Shown here piece by piece: positions 1-7,436 of a DNA stretch of 64,000 bases. The notes beneath the pieces are model-generated. The model did not search any database. It had not been told where the DNA came from and worked only from the letters and a program-made list of their open reading frames with translations. Origin of the DNA: Peribacillus asahii (lineage in GTDB: Bacteria; Bacillota; Bacilli; Bacillales; DSM-1321); assembly GCF_003570725.1 (NCBI RefSeq), contig NZ_QWVS01000005.1, forward strand, positions 1 through 64,000. Direction: 5' to 3'. The translations under genes were made by a program, and so were the position numbers. The first letter of the stretch is position 1. Each line of letters starts with the position of its first letter.

Positions 1-1055
1 CTTTCTTCCGTTTCTGTCACATGGATGCCTTTTAGTTTCGCTTTATACGTGAGTTTTTGTTTGATTTTCCCTTGATTCCACAGGGACAGTTGTTGTCTTC
101 TCACTTTGTTCTGTTTTCGTTTCTTTTGTTCGTTCTTCTTAGTCCCTTTTTCTATACCTGACACGTTTCCGATGACCAAATGCGTCACTTTTTCTGCTTC
201 TAAAAAGGCGACAATATCTTTCGTCGTTTTATGTTCCAAGGCTTCGAGTTGATTTTTACTTGTTTGGCGTAGGCGATTTCTGGCGTCTTTGTACTTTTTC
301 CATTGACGAGAGCCTTTTTTACAACGGGACATTTTCTTGCTTAAGTCCGCTAAAGCCTTGGCACGGAATTGAGAGATACTGCGCATCGCGCGTCCTGACA
401 AGACAAGTGCTCGATCTTCGGTGGCCACCGTGACCGCATGAATTTCTCCTAAATCGCCACCTGCCACTTTCTTCTCATACGCAGACAAATCCTGTTCAGG
501 AACTTGAACCGCATAACAAAACCAATAGGCTCCGTTCCGCCAGACAATTTCCGCATAGTTACATGCGTCTAAGTGTTCTTCTGATCGATTCGGGATGACG
601 ACCGATGTAGGTTGCTTCGGAGCCTTTTCGTTCCAGTTTTTCTTTTTCTTCTTCGTTAAAAGTTCAGAGAGGGAGAATCGATAGTCTACTTTTTTAATCG
701 TGATGGTGTCTGTTGAAATGTCCATAGAAGCTTTTTTTAAGGGGATACAATAATAATATTTTCTTCGCCACGGATAGTTGGCTTTTTTATCCGTTTTTCT
801 CAGCTGTCGAATCGTTTCACGGTTCGCCGCATACTTATCTGCAATGGCTTGAACCGTTTGCGAATGAAGGTTGTAGGTTTGTTTTCGAATCGCTTGAATC
901 TCGGTTTTACTTACCCACTTTTTACAAGCAACATAATAGGAAGTAGCTTCCCGCACGATATCGTTCCAAACGGAGGCCGCTTCTCGTTGCATCGTTCTTA
1001 ATTCTTTGTATAGGTTTCGATCATAAGGAATTTGAAAGGAATGAGTGACAAACAA
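1..1055 (-). mobile_element. tnpB: TnpB-type protein of an IS200/IS605 (IS1341-like) element, C-terminus outside window
   Basis: The frame stays open to the window edge, so about 350 residues are visible and the zinc-finger C-terminus is missing. A RuvC-I motif GGDLGEIH supplies the first catalytic Asp, about residue 213 counted from an ATG at 1091. The segment where TnpB normally has its second acidic residue reads LVIGNVSGIEKG, so Gly replaces the usual Glu and a Glu lies six residues later. A basic stretch follows. I prefer a TTG start at 1055 because AAGGAGG (1065-1071) sits 9 bases upstream; the ATG at 1091 has no such site. TnpB proteins are RNA-guided nucleases carried by IS200/IS605 elements. 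No TnpA partner is seen on this side of the gene, so it may be an IS1341-type element moved in trans. Confidence 0.85.
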
Positions 1056-1128
1056 ATCGTTTTGCCTCCTTTCTCTTTTACTTACACTCATTATAGCAGA
1101 ACATTCGTTCTCAACACAAGAATATATC
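1056..1128 (-). other. left end of the TnpB element, with promoter and small palindrome
   Basis: Between the TnpB start and the broken SDR gene lies a 73-base AT-rich segment. It contains the palindrome GAACATTCGTTC (1100-1111), the kind of small hairpin found at IS200/IS605 ends, and an extended -10 (TGCTATAAT, minus strand) that could drive tnpB. The junction with SDR sequence is near 1128-1131, where the minus strand reads TTTTTTAT followed by AGGATATATTC. A T-rich TTAT-like target is plausible for this family. The exact boundary is inferred. Confidence 0.5.
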
Positions 1129-1239
1129 CTATAAAAAATCGGTAATGACTACATTTGCGCCTTCTGCAGCAAATTTCATCGCCATCGCTTTACCAATACC
1201 GCTACCGCCTCCAGTTATAATGACCGTTTTCCCGTTCAC
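1129..1239 (-). pseudogene. N-terminal fragment of a short-chain dehydrogenase, cut by the TnpB element
   Basis: A GTG start with a good GGAGGAGA site opens a 36-residue frame. It contains the complete SDR cofactor signature TGGGSGIG and the following helix and strand (KAMAMKFAAEGANVVIT), then stops at TAG exactly where the TnpB element begins. An SDR needs about 250 residues, so this is the stump of a gene whose remainder was displaced beyond the element or lost. It was probably the last or next gene of the catabolic operon and may have encoded a dienoyl-CoA reductase or hydroxyacyl-CoA dehydrogenase; the fragment is too short to decide. Confidence 0.85.
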
Positions 1240-1308
1240 AATATCTCCTCCCCCAAAAAATGATTTAGTAATAAATAAGAAAAAATAAATAGACAGACCT
1301 TACCCCCT

Positions 1309-1348
1309 CAATATGTTGTATACCAATTTTCCTATATACAACATATTG
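1309..1348. repeat. perfect 14-bp inverted repeat with 12-bp loop
   Basis: The arms CAATATGTTGTATA (1309-1322) and TATACAACATATTG (1335-1348) are perfectly complementary. The element lies between the MaoC gene (stop 1374) and the SDR stump (start 1239) on the minus strand. It has no T-run, so it is either a weak terminator or processing hairpin, or an operator for the downstream gene. Confidence 0.6.
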
Positions 1349-1373
1349 AACAGGGAGGCTGCCCTATTAACAA

Positions 1374-1757
1374 CTATCTTTTCTTAATCTCAAAGGAAGA
1401 TTTTACTTTTACTTCTCCTGCCTCGTTTACTGCCTCGGCTTGACAAATCCAGCGATCTTCTGTTTCCTCTACTACGCTGCCCTGAACAGTAATTTTTTCT
1501 CCCGGTCTTGTCATTGCTCTAAAACGACTAGAGAATTTTACAAGATCTTTTGTTGAAAACCATTGACTAATTGCTTGGCCAACAAACCCCTTAACCAGCA
1601 TACCATGAGCGATTACATCACCTAATCCAGCAGATTCCGCAAATGGTACAACCGTATGAATAGGATTGAAATCTCCTGATGCTCCTGCATATCGAACAAG
1701 CTGTGAATGAGTAATTTCTTCTTTATGTAATGGTTCAAACTGATAACCGACTTCCAT
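1374..1757 (-). CDS. MaoC-like hotdog enoyl-CoA hydratase, catalytic subunit, copy 1
   Basis: This 127-residue single-hotdog protein has the hydratase-2 signature ASGDFNPIH (about residues 26-34), containing the catalytic Asp and His, followed by GDVIAHGML. Family members hydrate trans-2-enoyl-CoA to (R)-3-hydroxyacyl-CoA. At this length it should pair with the N-terminal-type hotdog protein encoded just upstream (1769-2179), as in ChsH1/ChsH2 or HadAB-type heterodimers. AGGAGGGGA lies just ahead of the ATG. It differs from the second copy (2708-3091) at about six positions. The exact substrate cannot be read from sequence. Confidence 0.85.
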   Translation of the reverse strand: MEVGYQFEPLHKEEITHSQLVRYAGASGDFNPIHTVVPFAESAGLGDVIAHGMLVKGFVGQAISQWFSTKDLVKFSSRFRAMTRPGEKITVQGSVVEETEDRWICQAEAVNEAGEVKVKSSFEIKKR

Positions 1758-1768
1758 ATAATCCCCTC

Positions 1769-2179
1769 CTAGTGTCTTTCGATAATAGTTGAACGGCTAA
1801 TTAATACCGTTTCACCATTTTGATTTACAAACTCTTTTTTAATAATGTAAAAATCCATAGATGCTTTTGTATACACATTTTCAATGACACCCGTTACTGT
1901 AAGATCATCGCCTGGTTTCATTTCTCCTAAATATTCATACTCTTGTTCCCCGTGAAGAACCTTTTGTAGATTTAACCCTAATAGATCCTCCAACGTAGAG
2001 GTTTCTTCACCCATAAAATCAACCACAGTTGGAAATGTAGGTAAAACAAACTCTCCTTTTAGGGATTCCTCTCGCAAATCACCAATCGCAAAGGCTAGCT
2101 CTCTAAGCTTCCCTTTTTCGATTTTGAAATTATATGTATCCAATTTCATACCGACTTTCTCTTGTAGTCCTGTGCTCAA
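1769..2179 (-). CDS. MaoC N-terminal-type hotdog subunit, copy 1
   Basis: The product of about 136 residues resembles the N-terminal (FAS1-like/MaoC_N) half of two-domain hydratases and lacks the GDxNPxH motif. It is the presumed non-catalytic partner of the 1374-1757 protein and probably shapes the acyl pocket. A GTG at 2188 gives three more residues but overlaps the ribosome binding site; the TTG at 2179 lies about 8 bases after AGGAG and is preferred. Compared with the second copy (3104-3511) it differs at about 30 positions, much more than the catalytic partners do. Eleven bases separate it from the next gene, so the two are co-translated. Confidence 0.75.
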   Translation of the reverse strand: MSTGLQEKVGMKLDTYNFKIEKGKLRELAFAIGDLREESLKGEFVLPTFPTVVDFMGEETSTLEDLLGLNLQKVLHGEQEYEYLGEMKPGDDLTVTGVIENVYTKASMDFYIIKKEFVNQNGETVLISRSTIIERH

Positions 2180-2223
2180 ACTCTCCACTCCTTTTGTGTT
2201 TTTAGTATATTGTGAATTTACAT

Positions 2224-2280
2224 TATATTCAATATATTGAATATATTGAATATATCTAGAATAATATTAATCTAGATATA
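2224..2280. repeat. two adjacent palindromes upstream of MaoC copy 1
   Basis: Bases 2224-2245 form a perfect 22-bp palindrome (TATATTCAATA followed by its complement TATTGAATATA), extended by another TTGAATATAT. Bases 2251-2280 form an inverted repeat with 10-bp arms TATATCTAGA and TCTAGATATA. They lie 45-100 bases upstream of the MaoC pair and beside the acyl-CoA dehydrogenase remnant. They may be operators, or scars of the rearrangement that made the duplication. Confidence 0.6.
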
Positions 2281-2293
2281 AGTAAACAACGTT

Positions 2294-2473
2294 TTACACA
2301 AATTTATAAATTTTTATAAATTTAGAAATATTTTTACAAAAAAATTCAAGATGGACTAAGTCGGCACTTAACTCTCTCCAATAGGAATTCGGGAACTGGC
2401 TGCAAACATGGCGAACACTTTGTCTTAATTTTTCATAAAATTGACTCTTTTCTTTTATACTTATATTAGTCAT
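2294..2473 (-). pseudogene. N-terminal remnant of an acyl-CoA dehydrogenase
   Basis: The fragment QSVRHVCSQFPNSYWREL matches the start of the acyl-CoA dehydrogenase at 15820-16995 (QSVRNVCSQFPDSYWREL). The DNA of the two regions is also visibly alike over about 110 bases (near 2363-2473 against 16885-16995). After about 45 residues the reading frame departs into an unrelated AT-rich tail and stops. The usual ribosome binding site is absent. This is a degraded partial copy, useful as evidence that the MaoC duplication was part of a larger block rearrangement. Confidence 0.85.
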
Positions 2474-2603
2474 AGATAGATGGATTTCCAAACCTTAAAT
2501 AAGACCTCAATCTGCTAGCATAACGAATAGAGGGAGATGAAATGGTACTAAAAAGAGTATCCAATCTATTTTTTGCGGAGATAATGGAATATGAATCAAA
2601 GAA

Positions 2604-2650
2604 ATGACCATCCTGATTCAGCTGCATACTGAATCAGGATGGTCATTTTT
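2604..2650. terminator. strong intrinsic terminator
   Basis: An 18-bp perfect stem (ATGACCATCCTGATTCAG, 2604-2621, paired with 2629-2646) and a 7-base loop are followed by TTTTT on the plus strand. It stands between the two MaoC copies and just after the end of MaoC copy 2 on the minus strand, where the T-run is poorer. Confidence 0.75.
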
Positions 2651-2707
2651 TGTTTTGTATATCATTTTCTGAACTTGATGGCTATGGAGTCTGCCTCTTT
2701 TTTAACA

Positions 2708-3091
2708 CTATCTTTTCTTGATCTCAAAGGAAGATTTCACTTTTACTTCTCCTGCCTCGTTTACTGCCTCGGCTTGACAAATCCAGCGATCAGCTGTTTC
2801 ATCTACTACGCTGCCCTGAACAGTAATTTTTTCTCCCGGCCTTGTCATTGCTCTAAAACGAGTAGAGAATTTCACAAGATCTTTTGTTGAAAACCATTGA
2901 CCAATTGCCTGGCCAACAAACCCCTTAACCAGCATGCCATGAGCAATTACACCACCTAATCCAGCAGATTCCGCAAATGGTACAACCGTGTGAATAGGAT
3001 TAAAATCTCCTGATGCTCCTGCATATCGAACAAGCTGTGAATGAGTGATTTCTTCTTTGTGTAATGGTTCAAACTGATAACCGATCTCCAT
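2708..3091 (-). CDS. MaoC-like hotdog enoyl-CoA hydratase, catalytic subunit, copy 2
   Basis: This 127-residue protein is almost identical to copy 1, with the same ASGDFNPIH catalytic signature. Visible changes include V3I, an Asp to Gly before VIAHGML, and S to G in the segment QAIGQW. It forms a pair with the N-terminal-type subunit at 3104-3511. This copy is continuous with the thiolase gene upstream and is therefore probably the ancestral position. Confidence 0.85.
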   Translation of the reverse strand: MEIGYQFEPLHKEEITHSQLVRYAGASGDFNPIHTVVPFAESAGLGGVIAHGMLVKGFVGQAIGQWFSTKDLVKFSTRFRAMTRPGEKITVQGSVVDETADRWICQAEAVNEAGEVKVKSSFEIKKR

Positions 3092-3103
3092 ATAAATCCC
3101 CTC

Positions 3104-3511
3104 CTAGTGTCTTTCGATAACAGTTGAACGGCTAATTAAGACCGTTTCACCATTTTGATTTACAAACTCTTTTTTGAGAATGACAAAATTCATAGCTGCT
3201 TTTGTATATACTTTTTCAACTACACCAGTTACTGTAATTTCATCACCTGGTTTAATTTCTCCTAAATATTCATACTCTTGTTCCCCATGAAGAACTTTTT
3301 TAACATTTAACCCCAATAGGTCAGATGTGGAAGCTCCTCCGCCCCAGAAATCAATCACAGTTGGAAAAGTGGGTAAAACCGCTTCTCCATTTAAGTATTC
3401 CTCCCGCAAATCACCAATTGCAAGTGCCAGTTCCTTAACTTTCCCCGCTTCTACTTTAAAGGTATACGTCTCTAATTTCATACCGATTTTCTCTTTTAGT
3501 CCTGTGCTCAA
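3104..3511 (-). CDS. MaoC N-terminal-type hotdog subunit, copy 2
   Basis: This is the partner subunit of about 135 residues for 2708-3091, without the catalytic GDxNPxH motif. As in copy 1, the TTG at 3511 is better placed after AGGAG than the GTG at 3520. The gene follows the SCPx-type thiolase after a short gap, which fits a hydratase acting in the same beta-oxidation round as the DUF35/thiolase pair. The pocket-facing half differs from copy 1 (for example FVLPTF against AVLPTF, and MGEETST against WGGGAST), suggesting different acyl specificity. Confidence 0.75.
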   Translation of the reverse strand: MSTGLKEKIGMKLETYTFKVEAGKVKELALAIGDLREEYLNGEAVLPTFPTVIDFWGGGASTSDLLGLNVKKVLHGEQEYEYLGEIKPGDEITVTGVVEKVYTKAAMNFVILKKEFVNQNGETVLISRSTVIERH

Positions 3512-3535
3512 AATCTCCACTCCTTTTCTATATTA

Positions 3536-4720
3536 TTAAGACAACTCTTTCCCTACGATAGATACGAAAGAGACACATTGCATAGGTGTTCCACCTAAAT
3601 TGTGGGTGAGTCCAATCTTTGGATTATCTAATTGGCGTTTACCTGCACGGCCTTGAAATTGTAAATACATTTCGTATAGCATTCGTAAACCGCTAGCTCC
3701 AATCGGATGTCCAAATGATTTTAACCCTCCATCTGGATTAACCGGCAGTTCTCCACCCAGTTCAAAAACACCATTTAAAACGTCTTTCCAACCTTGTCCT
3801 CGTTCACTGAATCCTAAATCTTCATAAATGACCAATTCTGTAGGAGTAAAGCAGTCATGCACTTCCGCCATACTAATTTCTTTGCGCGGGTCTTTAATTC
3901 CCGCTTCACGATAGGCAGCTTGTGAAGATATAACATTTTCCTTAATGCTTGTAAAATCAAAGTCCTGACGTAAACGACCATCTCCAGGTCCCGCTGCAAT
4001 CGATAGCGCTTTGACATACATCGGATCTTTTCTATATTTATGAGCATCCTCTGTTCGAACGATAATGGCAGCAGCCGCTCCATCTGCCACCCCGGAACAA
4101 TCCATAATTCCAAGTGGGGCTGCGACCATCGGAGAGTTCGAAATTTTCTCCATTGGAACTTCATTCCGGTATTGAGCTTTAGGATTCAAGGAACCATTAT
4201 AGTGATTTTTCCAAGCAATCCGCGATAGCACTTCTCTTCCTTGCTTTGCCGACAATCCATATTTTTCAAAATAGGCTGGGGCAAGGAAGGAAAAAGAAGC
4301 AGGGGCAGAAAAATTAGGTGCTGTTCCATCACTTGGCGGCTTAGGTGAATTCAATCCACTAAACCCTGAATCCTTCAGTTTTTCAACTCCGATTGCCAGT
4401 ACGATATCATATGCACCTGAAGCCACTGCATAACAAGCATTTCGAAATGCTTCAGAGCCTGTTGCGCACATATTTTCTACTCTCGTAACTGGAATGAATT
4501 GTGTTTTTAACGGTCCCGAAAGAGTAATTCCTGCATATCCAGAAATCATCGTTCCTAACCACGCCGCTTCTATATCCGCTGGTTCAATACCGGCATCAGC
4601 GAATGCTTCATACGCAGCATCAACTAATAAATCATCAACACTTTTATCCCAATGCTCGGCAAATCTTGTACAGCCCATTCCAATAACGGCTACCTTATCG
4701 CTAATTCCCTTTCTGCTCAT
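3536..4720 (-). CDS. SCPx-type thiolase (lipid-transfer-protein-like acetyl-CoA acyltransferase)
   Basis: The protein of about 394 residues has the thiolase fold. It shows VENMCATGSEAF with the nucleophilic Cys, EVHDCFTPTELV, and GGLKSFGHPIGASG with the active-site His. The C-terminal segment reads THNLGG instead of the classical C-x-G, as is usual for the SCP2-thiolase branch. Classical thiolases cleave 3-ketoacyl-CoA; Ltp2-like relatives that work with DUF35 partners are retro-aldolases but lack the Cys, so this one is more likely a true thiolase. The ATG at 4720 follows an AGGAGA site and comes one base after the upstream stop, so the pair is translationally coupled. An upstream in-frame start at 4789 would overlap the neighbour and is rejected. 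Confidence 0.85.
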   Translation of the reverse strand: MSRKGISDKVAVIGMGCTRFAEHWDKSVDDLLVDAAYEAFADAGIEPADIEAAWLGTMISGYAGITLSGPLKTQFIPVTRVENMCATGSEAFRNACYAVASGAYDIVLAIGVEKLKDSGFSGLNSPKPPSDGTAPNFSAPASFSFLAPAYFEKYGLSAKQGREVLSRIAWKNHYNGSLNPKAQYRNEVPMEKISNSPMVAAPLGIMDCSGVADGAAAAIIVRTEDAHKYRKDPMYVKALSIAAGPGDGRLRQDFDFTSIKENVISSQAAYREAGIKDPRKEISMAEVHDCFTPTELVIYEDLGFSERGQGWKDVLNGVFELGGELPVNPDGGLKSFGHPIGASGLRMLYEMYLQFQGRAGKRQLDNPKIGLTHNLGGTPMQCVSFVSIVGKELS

Positions 4721-4721
4721 A

Positions 4722-6134
4722 CTAGACACTCTCCTTTTGCCTAATTGGTCGGGCTTTCCAGAAATAATTACTGATCCCCCCAGCTTCATATAAACGTCTG
4801 AATGTCATCTCAACATTCATCCCAATTTCTATTTCTTTTGGATGACAATCGGTCACTTCGCAAATAATGCGCCCTCCTTTATCAAAGTCCACAACCGCTA
4901 CAATCATTGGAGGAGCAGGTGAGGCAGCTAAATGATCGAGTGTATAAGTCATTACTTTAGCAGATTGCCCAACAAAGCGATAATCGTCCATTTCATCCTT
5001 TACTTGGCATTGGGTACAAATACGTTGCTTTGGAAATTGTGGTGTACCACAATTTCTGCACTTCGATCCAGTAAATGAAAGGTTTTGATGATATCCCCTA
5101 TATAGAGCGGGAGCGGACGGACGATCTGTTTCTGGTCTTCTTGGCGGCTCTATTTCAAGAAGATTTCTCCATTTTAAATAATCACTATAAGACGTTTGAT
5201 CGTTTTTCACCGTTAAATAACCTTGAACGCCCTTTCTTTTAGCAAGACGAGAAATGGCCTCTGTTACCTCTAGCAACATGACATCCAGTCCTTCTGCAAA
5301 TGCTACGACAAGAAGTTTGTCCCCAGGCTTTGCTTCTTCTAATGCGGAAACGAGCATCATCGGAGCATGGGCATTTCCGGCAGCACCTACTGAATCAAAT
5401 AAAGGGTCTTGTATTTGATTTTTTTGAAATCCAACGGCACTAGCCGCTTGTGTATGAGCACGTGTTCCTGGACCAGATATAATAACCTTGTTGATGGCAT
5501 CAGCAGTACAATTGTTTTTTTCTAAAAAAGGCGTGACGACTTCTTTCACCTGTTTCAGAAATACAGTTGAACCTAAACGTTCCTCCCAATTTTGAGTAAA
5601 CGAATCGGTTTGACTACGCCATTCACTAACTACCTCACCTTGTACACTACTTGCATCAATAATGTTAGCGATTACTTCCGATCCATGACCAATCAAGAAA
5701 GAAGCTGCTCCATCACCAAACCACTGTTCATTTTGTCCAGTAGGAGCACCTGTCCGACAATCTGAAGCAATAACAAGCGTTTGCTCAAATTCATTAGCTG
5801 CTAGCATCGCAGAGGTACCGCTTCTTAAGGAGGAAGTCGCTTCTATTCCTCGGACATTTTCTTTTAATTGTAATGCCGCAGCAATCGTTGAAACCGACCC
5901 TTTTTCCTTGTAAGGAGCACTCGTTGTTGCAAAATACACAGCATCAATTTCTTGCGAATTTGTTCCATGTAAACAATCAAGTGCAGCCTCAACCCCCATC
6001 GATACGCTGTCCTCATCATAGCCAGCAACAGCTTTTTCCCCACGATGCGCAGCTTTACCAAAGAACTCCCCAATTTTTTTTCGTTGGAGACGATTATACG
6101 GAATGTATGCTCCGTAGGAAATAATTCCTTTCAT
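4722..6134 (-). CDS. HMG-CoA synthase-like/DUF35 OB-fold fusion protein
   Basis: Residues 1 to about 330 have the thiolase/HMG-CoA-synthase fold. The C-terminal part carries a zinc ribbon CRNCGTPQFPKQRICTQC and an OB-fold typical of DUF35. At the place where HMG-CoA synthases have the nucleophilic Cys the sequence reads ATSSLRSGTSA, so the condensing activity is doubtful. DUF35 proteins act as obligate partners of SCPx/Ltp-type thiolases and aldolases in sterol side-chain degradation, and this gene directly precedes such a thiolase. I infer an acyl-CoA-binding scaffold or an acyltransferase for the next protein. The start at 6134 (after GAGAGGAGC) is preferred over an upstream start at 6164. 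Confidence 0.8.
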   Translation of the reverse strand: MKGIISYGAYIPYNRLQRKKIGEFFGKAAHRGEKAVAGYDEDSVSMGVEAALDCLHGTNSQEIDAVYFATTSAPYKEKGSVSTIAAALQLKENVRGIEATSSLRSGTSAMLAANEFEQTLVIASDCRTGAPTGQNEQWFGDGAASFLIGHGSEVIANIIDASSVQGEVVSEWRSQTDSFTQNWEERLGSTVFLKQVKEVVTPFLEKNNCTADAINKVIISGPGTRAHTQAASAVGFQKNQIQDPLFDSVGAAGNAHAPMMLVSALEEAKPGDKLLVVAFAEGLDVMLLEVTEAISRLAKRKGVQGYLTVKNDQTSYSDYLKWRNLLEIEPPRRPETDRPSAPALYRGYHQNLSFTGSKCRNCGTPQFPKQRICTQCQVKDEMDDYRFVGQSAKVMTYTLDHLAASPAPPMIVAVVDFDKGGRIICEVTDCHPKEIEIGMNVEMTFRRLYEAGGISNYFWKARPIRQKESV

Positions 6135-6219
6135 ATGCCTGCTCCTCTCAATCTTCACTATCATTAGTGTGCAATTTTCGGATTATTATATAAAAGCTGA
6201 ATAGCTATCAATCTATTAA

Positions 6220-7392
6220 TTAAGCATGAACAGTTGGGACAGTTTTTAAATACTCTTTGTGTATTTGTGCGGCAATAATGTTCTTTTGAATTTCAGATGT
6301 TCCTTCATAAATTTTTGTAATACGAGCATCGCGATAATATCTTTCAATTGGATACTCTTTAATGTAGCCAATCCCACCGTGAATTTGAACCGCTTTGTCC
6401 GCGATGCGATTATAGATTTCTGAACCAAGAAGCTTCGCCATTGCTGCTTCCTTAATAACATTTATGCCTTGGTCAACCATCCATGCCACTCGATAGGTAA
6501 CTGAACGCAATGTTTCGACATCCAATGCGATTTCAGCTAAATAATGCTGAATGACTTGCTGCTCAAAAATCGGTTTGCCAAACTGCTCACGCTCATGCGC
6601 ATATTTGACAGATAATTCATACAATTTTTGACATGATCCGAGATTACGTGCTGCGAGTCCAGCTCGACCATTCGCAAGAATCTTCAGGGCATTTACATAA
6701 CCCAGCCCTTCTACACCAAGAACATTTTCAACTGGAACTTCACAATCCTCAAAGAAAATTTCAGAGGAGTGGGAGCCTCGTAATCCCATTTTTTCTTCAG
6801 TTTTGCCAATGATAAGTCCTTTACTGCCTTTTTCTACAATGAAGGAAGTAATCCCTTTCGCGCCTTTACTTGGATCAGTAACGGCCATAACAGTAAATAT
6901 ATCGGCAATCGGCCCGTTTGTAATATAATGCTTAGAGCCATTAAGAATATATTTATCTCCTTTTCTCACGGCTCTCGTCTTTAAGGCAACGGCATTAGAA
7001 CCTGCACTTGGTTCTGTTAAAGCAAACGCTCCAATCAAATCTCCTGAAGCCATACCCGGCAAATATTTTCTTTTTTGCTCCTCATTCCCCATCTCAACAA
7101 TTCCAACTGAACCAATACCTGTATGAGCACCAATTACCGTTGTAAATCCATTAGATGTACGACCAATCTCTTCATAAATGCCACATTTGCCAACCATATC
7201 AATTCCTAGTCCACCGTATTTCTCTGGAATACTTAGACCAAATAGTCCGATTTCCTTACTCATTTTCATAATATGGTCTGGGATTTTATCTTCTCTTTCA
7301 ATTTGATCAGCAACAGGGTCCACTGTATTATCGACAAAATCCCTGATTGATTTTTTCATTTCTACTAAATCAGATGATAAGTTAAAATCCAT
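6220..7392 (-). CDS. acyl-CoA dehydrogenase, short-chain type (1 of 5)
   Basis: A 390-residue FAD enzyme with the family signatures FALTEPSAGSNA and QIHGGIGYIKEYPIERYYRD. The catalytic base is in the short/medium-chain position, KIYEGTSEIQ near the C-terminus. The other site used in long-chain and isovaleryl enzymes reads LANGRAG, with no Glu. It introduces the 2,3 double bond of an acyl-CoA and passes electrons to ETF, which is not encoded in this window. It lies between the acyl-CoA ligase upstream and the DUF35 gene downstream. Confidence 0.9.
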   Translation of the reverse strand: MDFNLSSDLVEMKKSIRDFVDNTVDPVADQIEREDKIPDHIMKMSKEIGLFGLSIPEKYGGLGIDMVGKCGIYEEIGRTSNGFTTVIGAHTGIGSVGIVEMGNEEQKRKYLPGMASGDLIGAFALTEPSAGSNAVALKTRAVRKGDKYILNGSKHYITNGPIADIFTVMAVTDPSKGAKGITSFIVEKGSKGLIIGKTEEKMGLRGSHSSEIFFEDCEVPVENVLGVEGLGYVNALKILANGRAGLAARNLGSCQKLYELSVKYAHEREQFGKPIFEQQVIQHYLAEIALDVETLRSVTYRVAWMVDQGINVIKEAAMAKLLGSEIYNRIADKAVQIHGGIGYIKEYPIERYYRDARITKIYEGTSEIQKNIIAAQIHKEYLKTVPTVHA

Positions 7393-7436
7393 TCTCTAAC
7401 ACTCCTTTAAAATGATTAATCGTACTGCTAATACTT

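Noticed and set aside
2542-2607. 21-codon plus-strand frame with AGGGAG before its ATG and ending in the terminator at 2604
   Set aside because: Too short and without recognisable similarity; likely the tail of lost DNA at the rearranged joint, not supportable as a gene.
2639-2890. 83-codon plus-strand frame across the MaoC copy 2 end
   Set aside because: Antisense to a well-supported hydratase gene, with the terminator stem at its start and no family resemblance.
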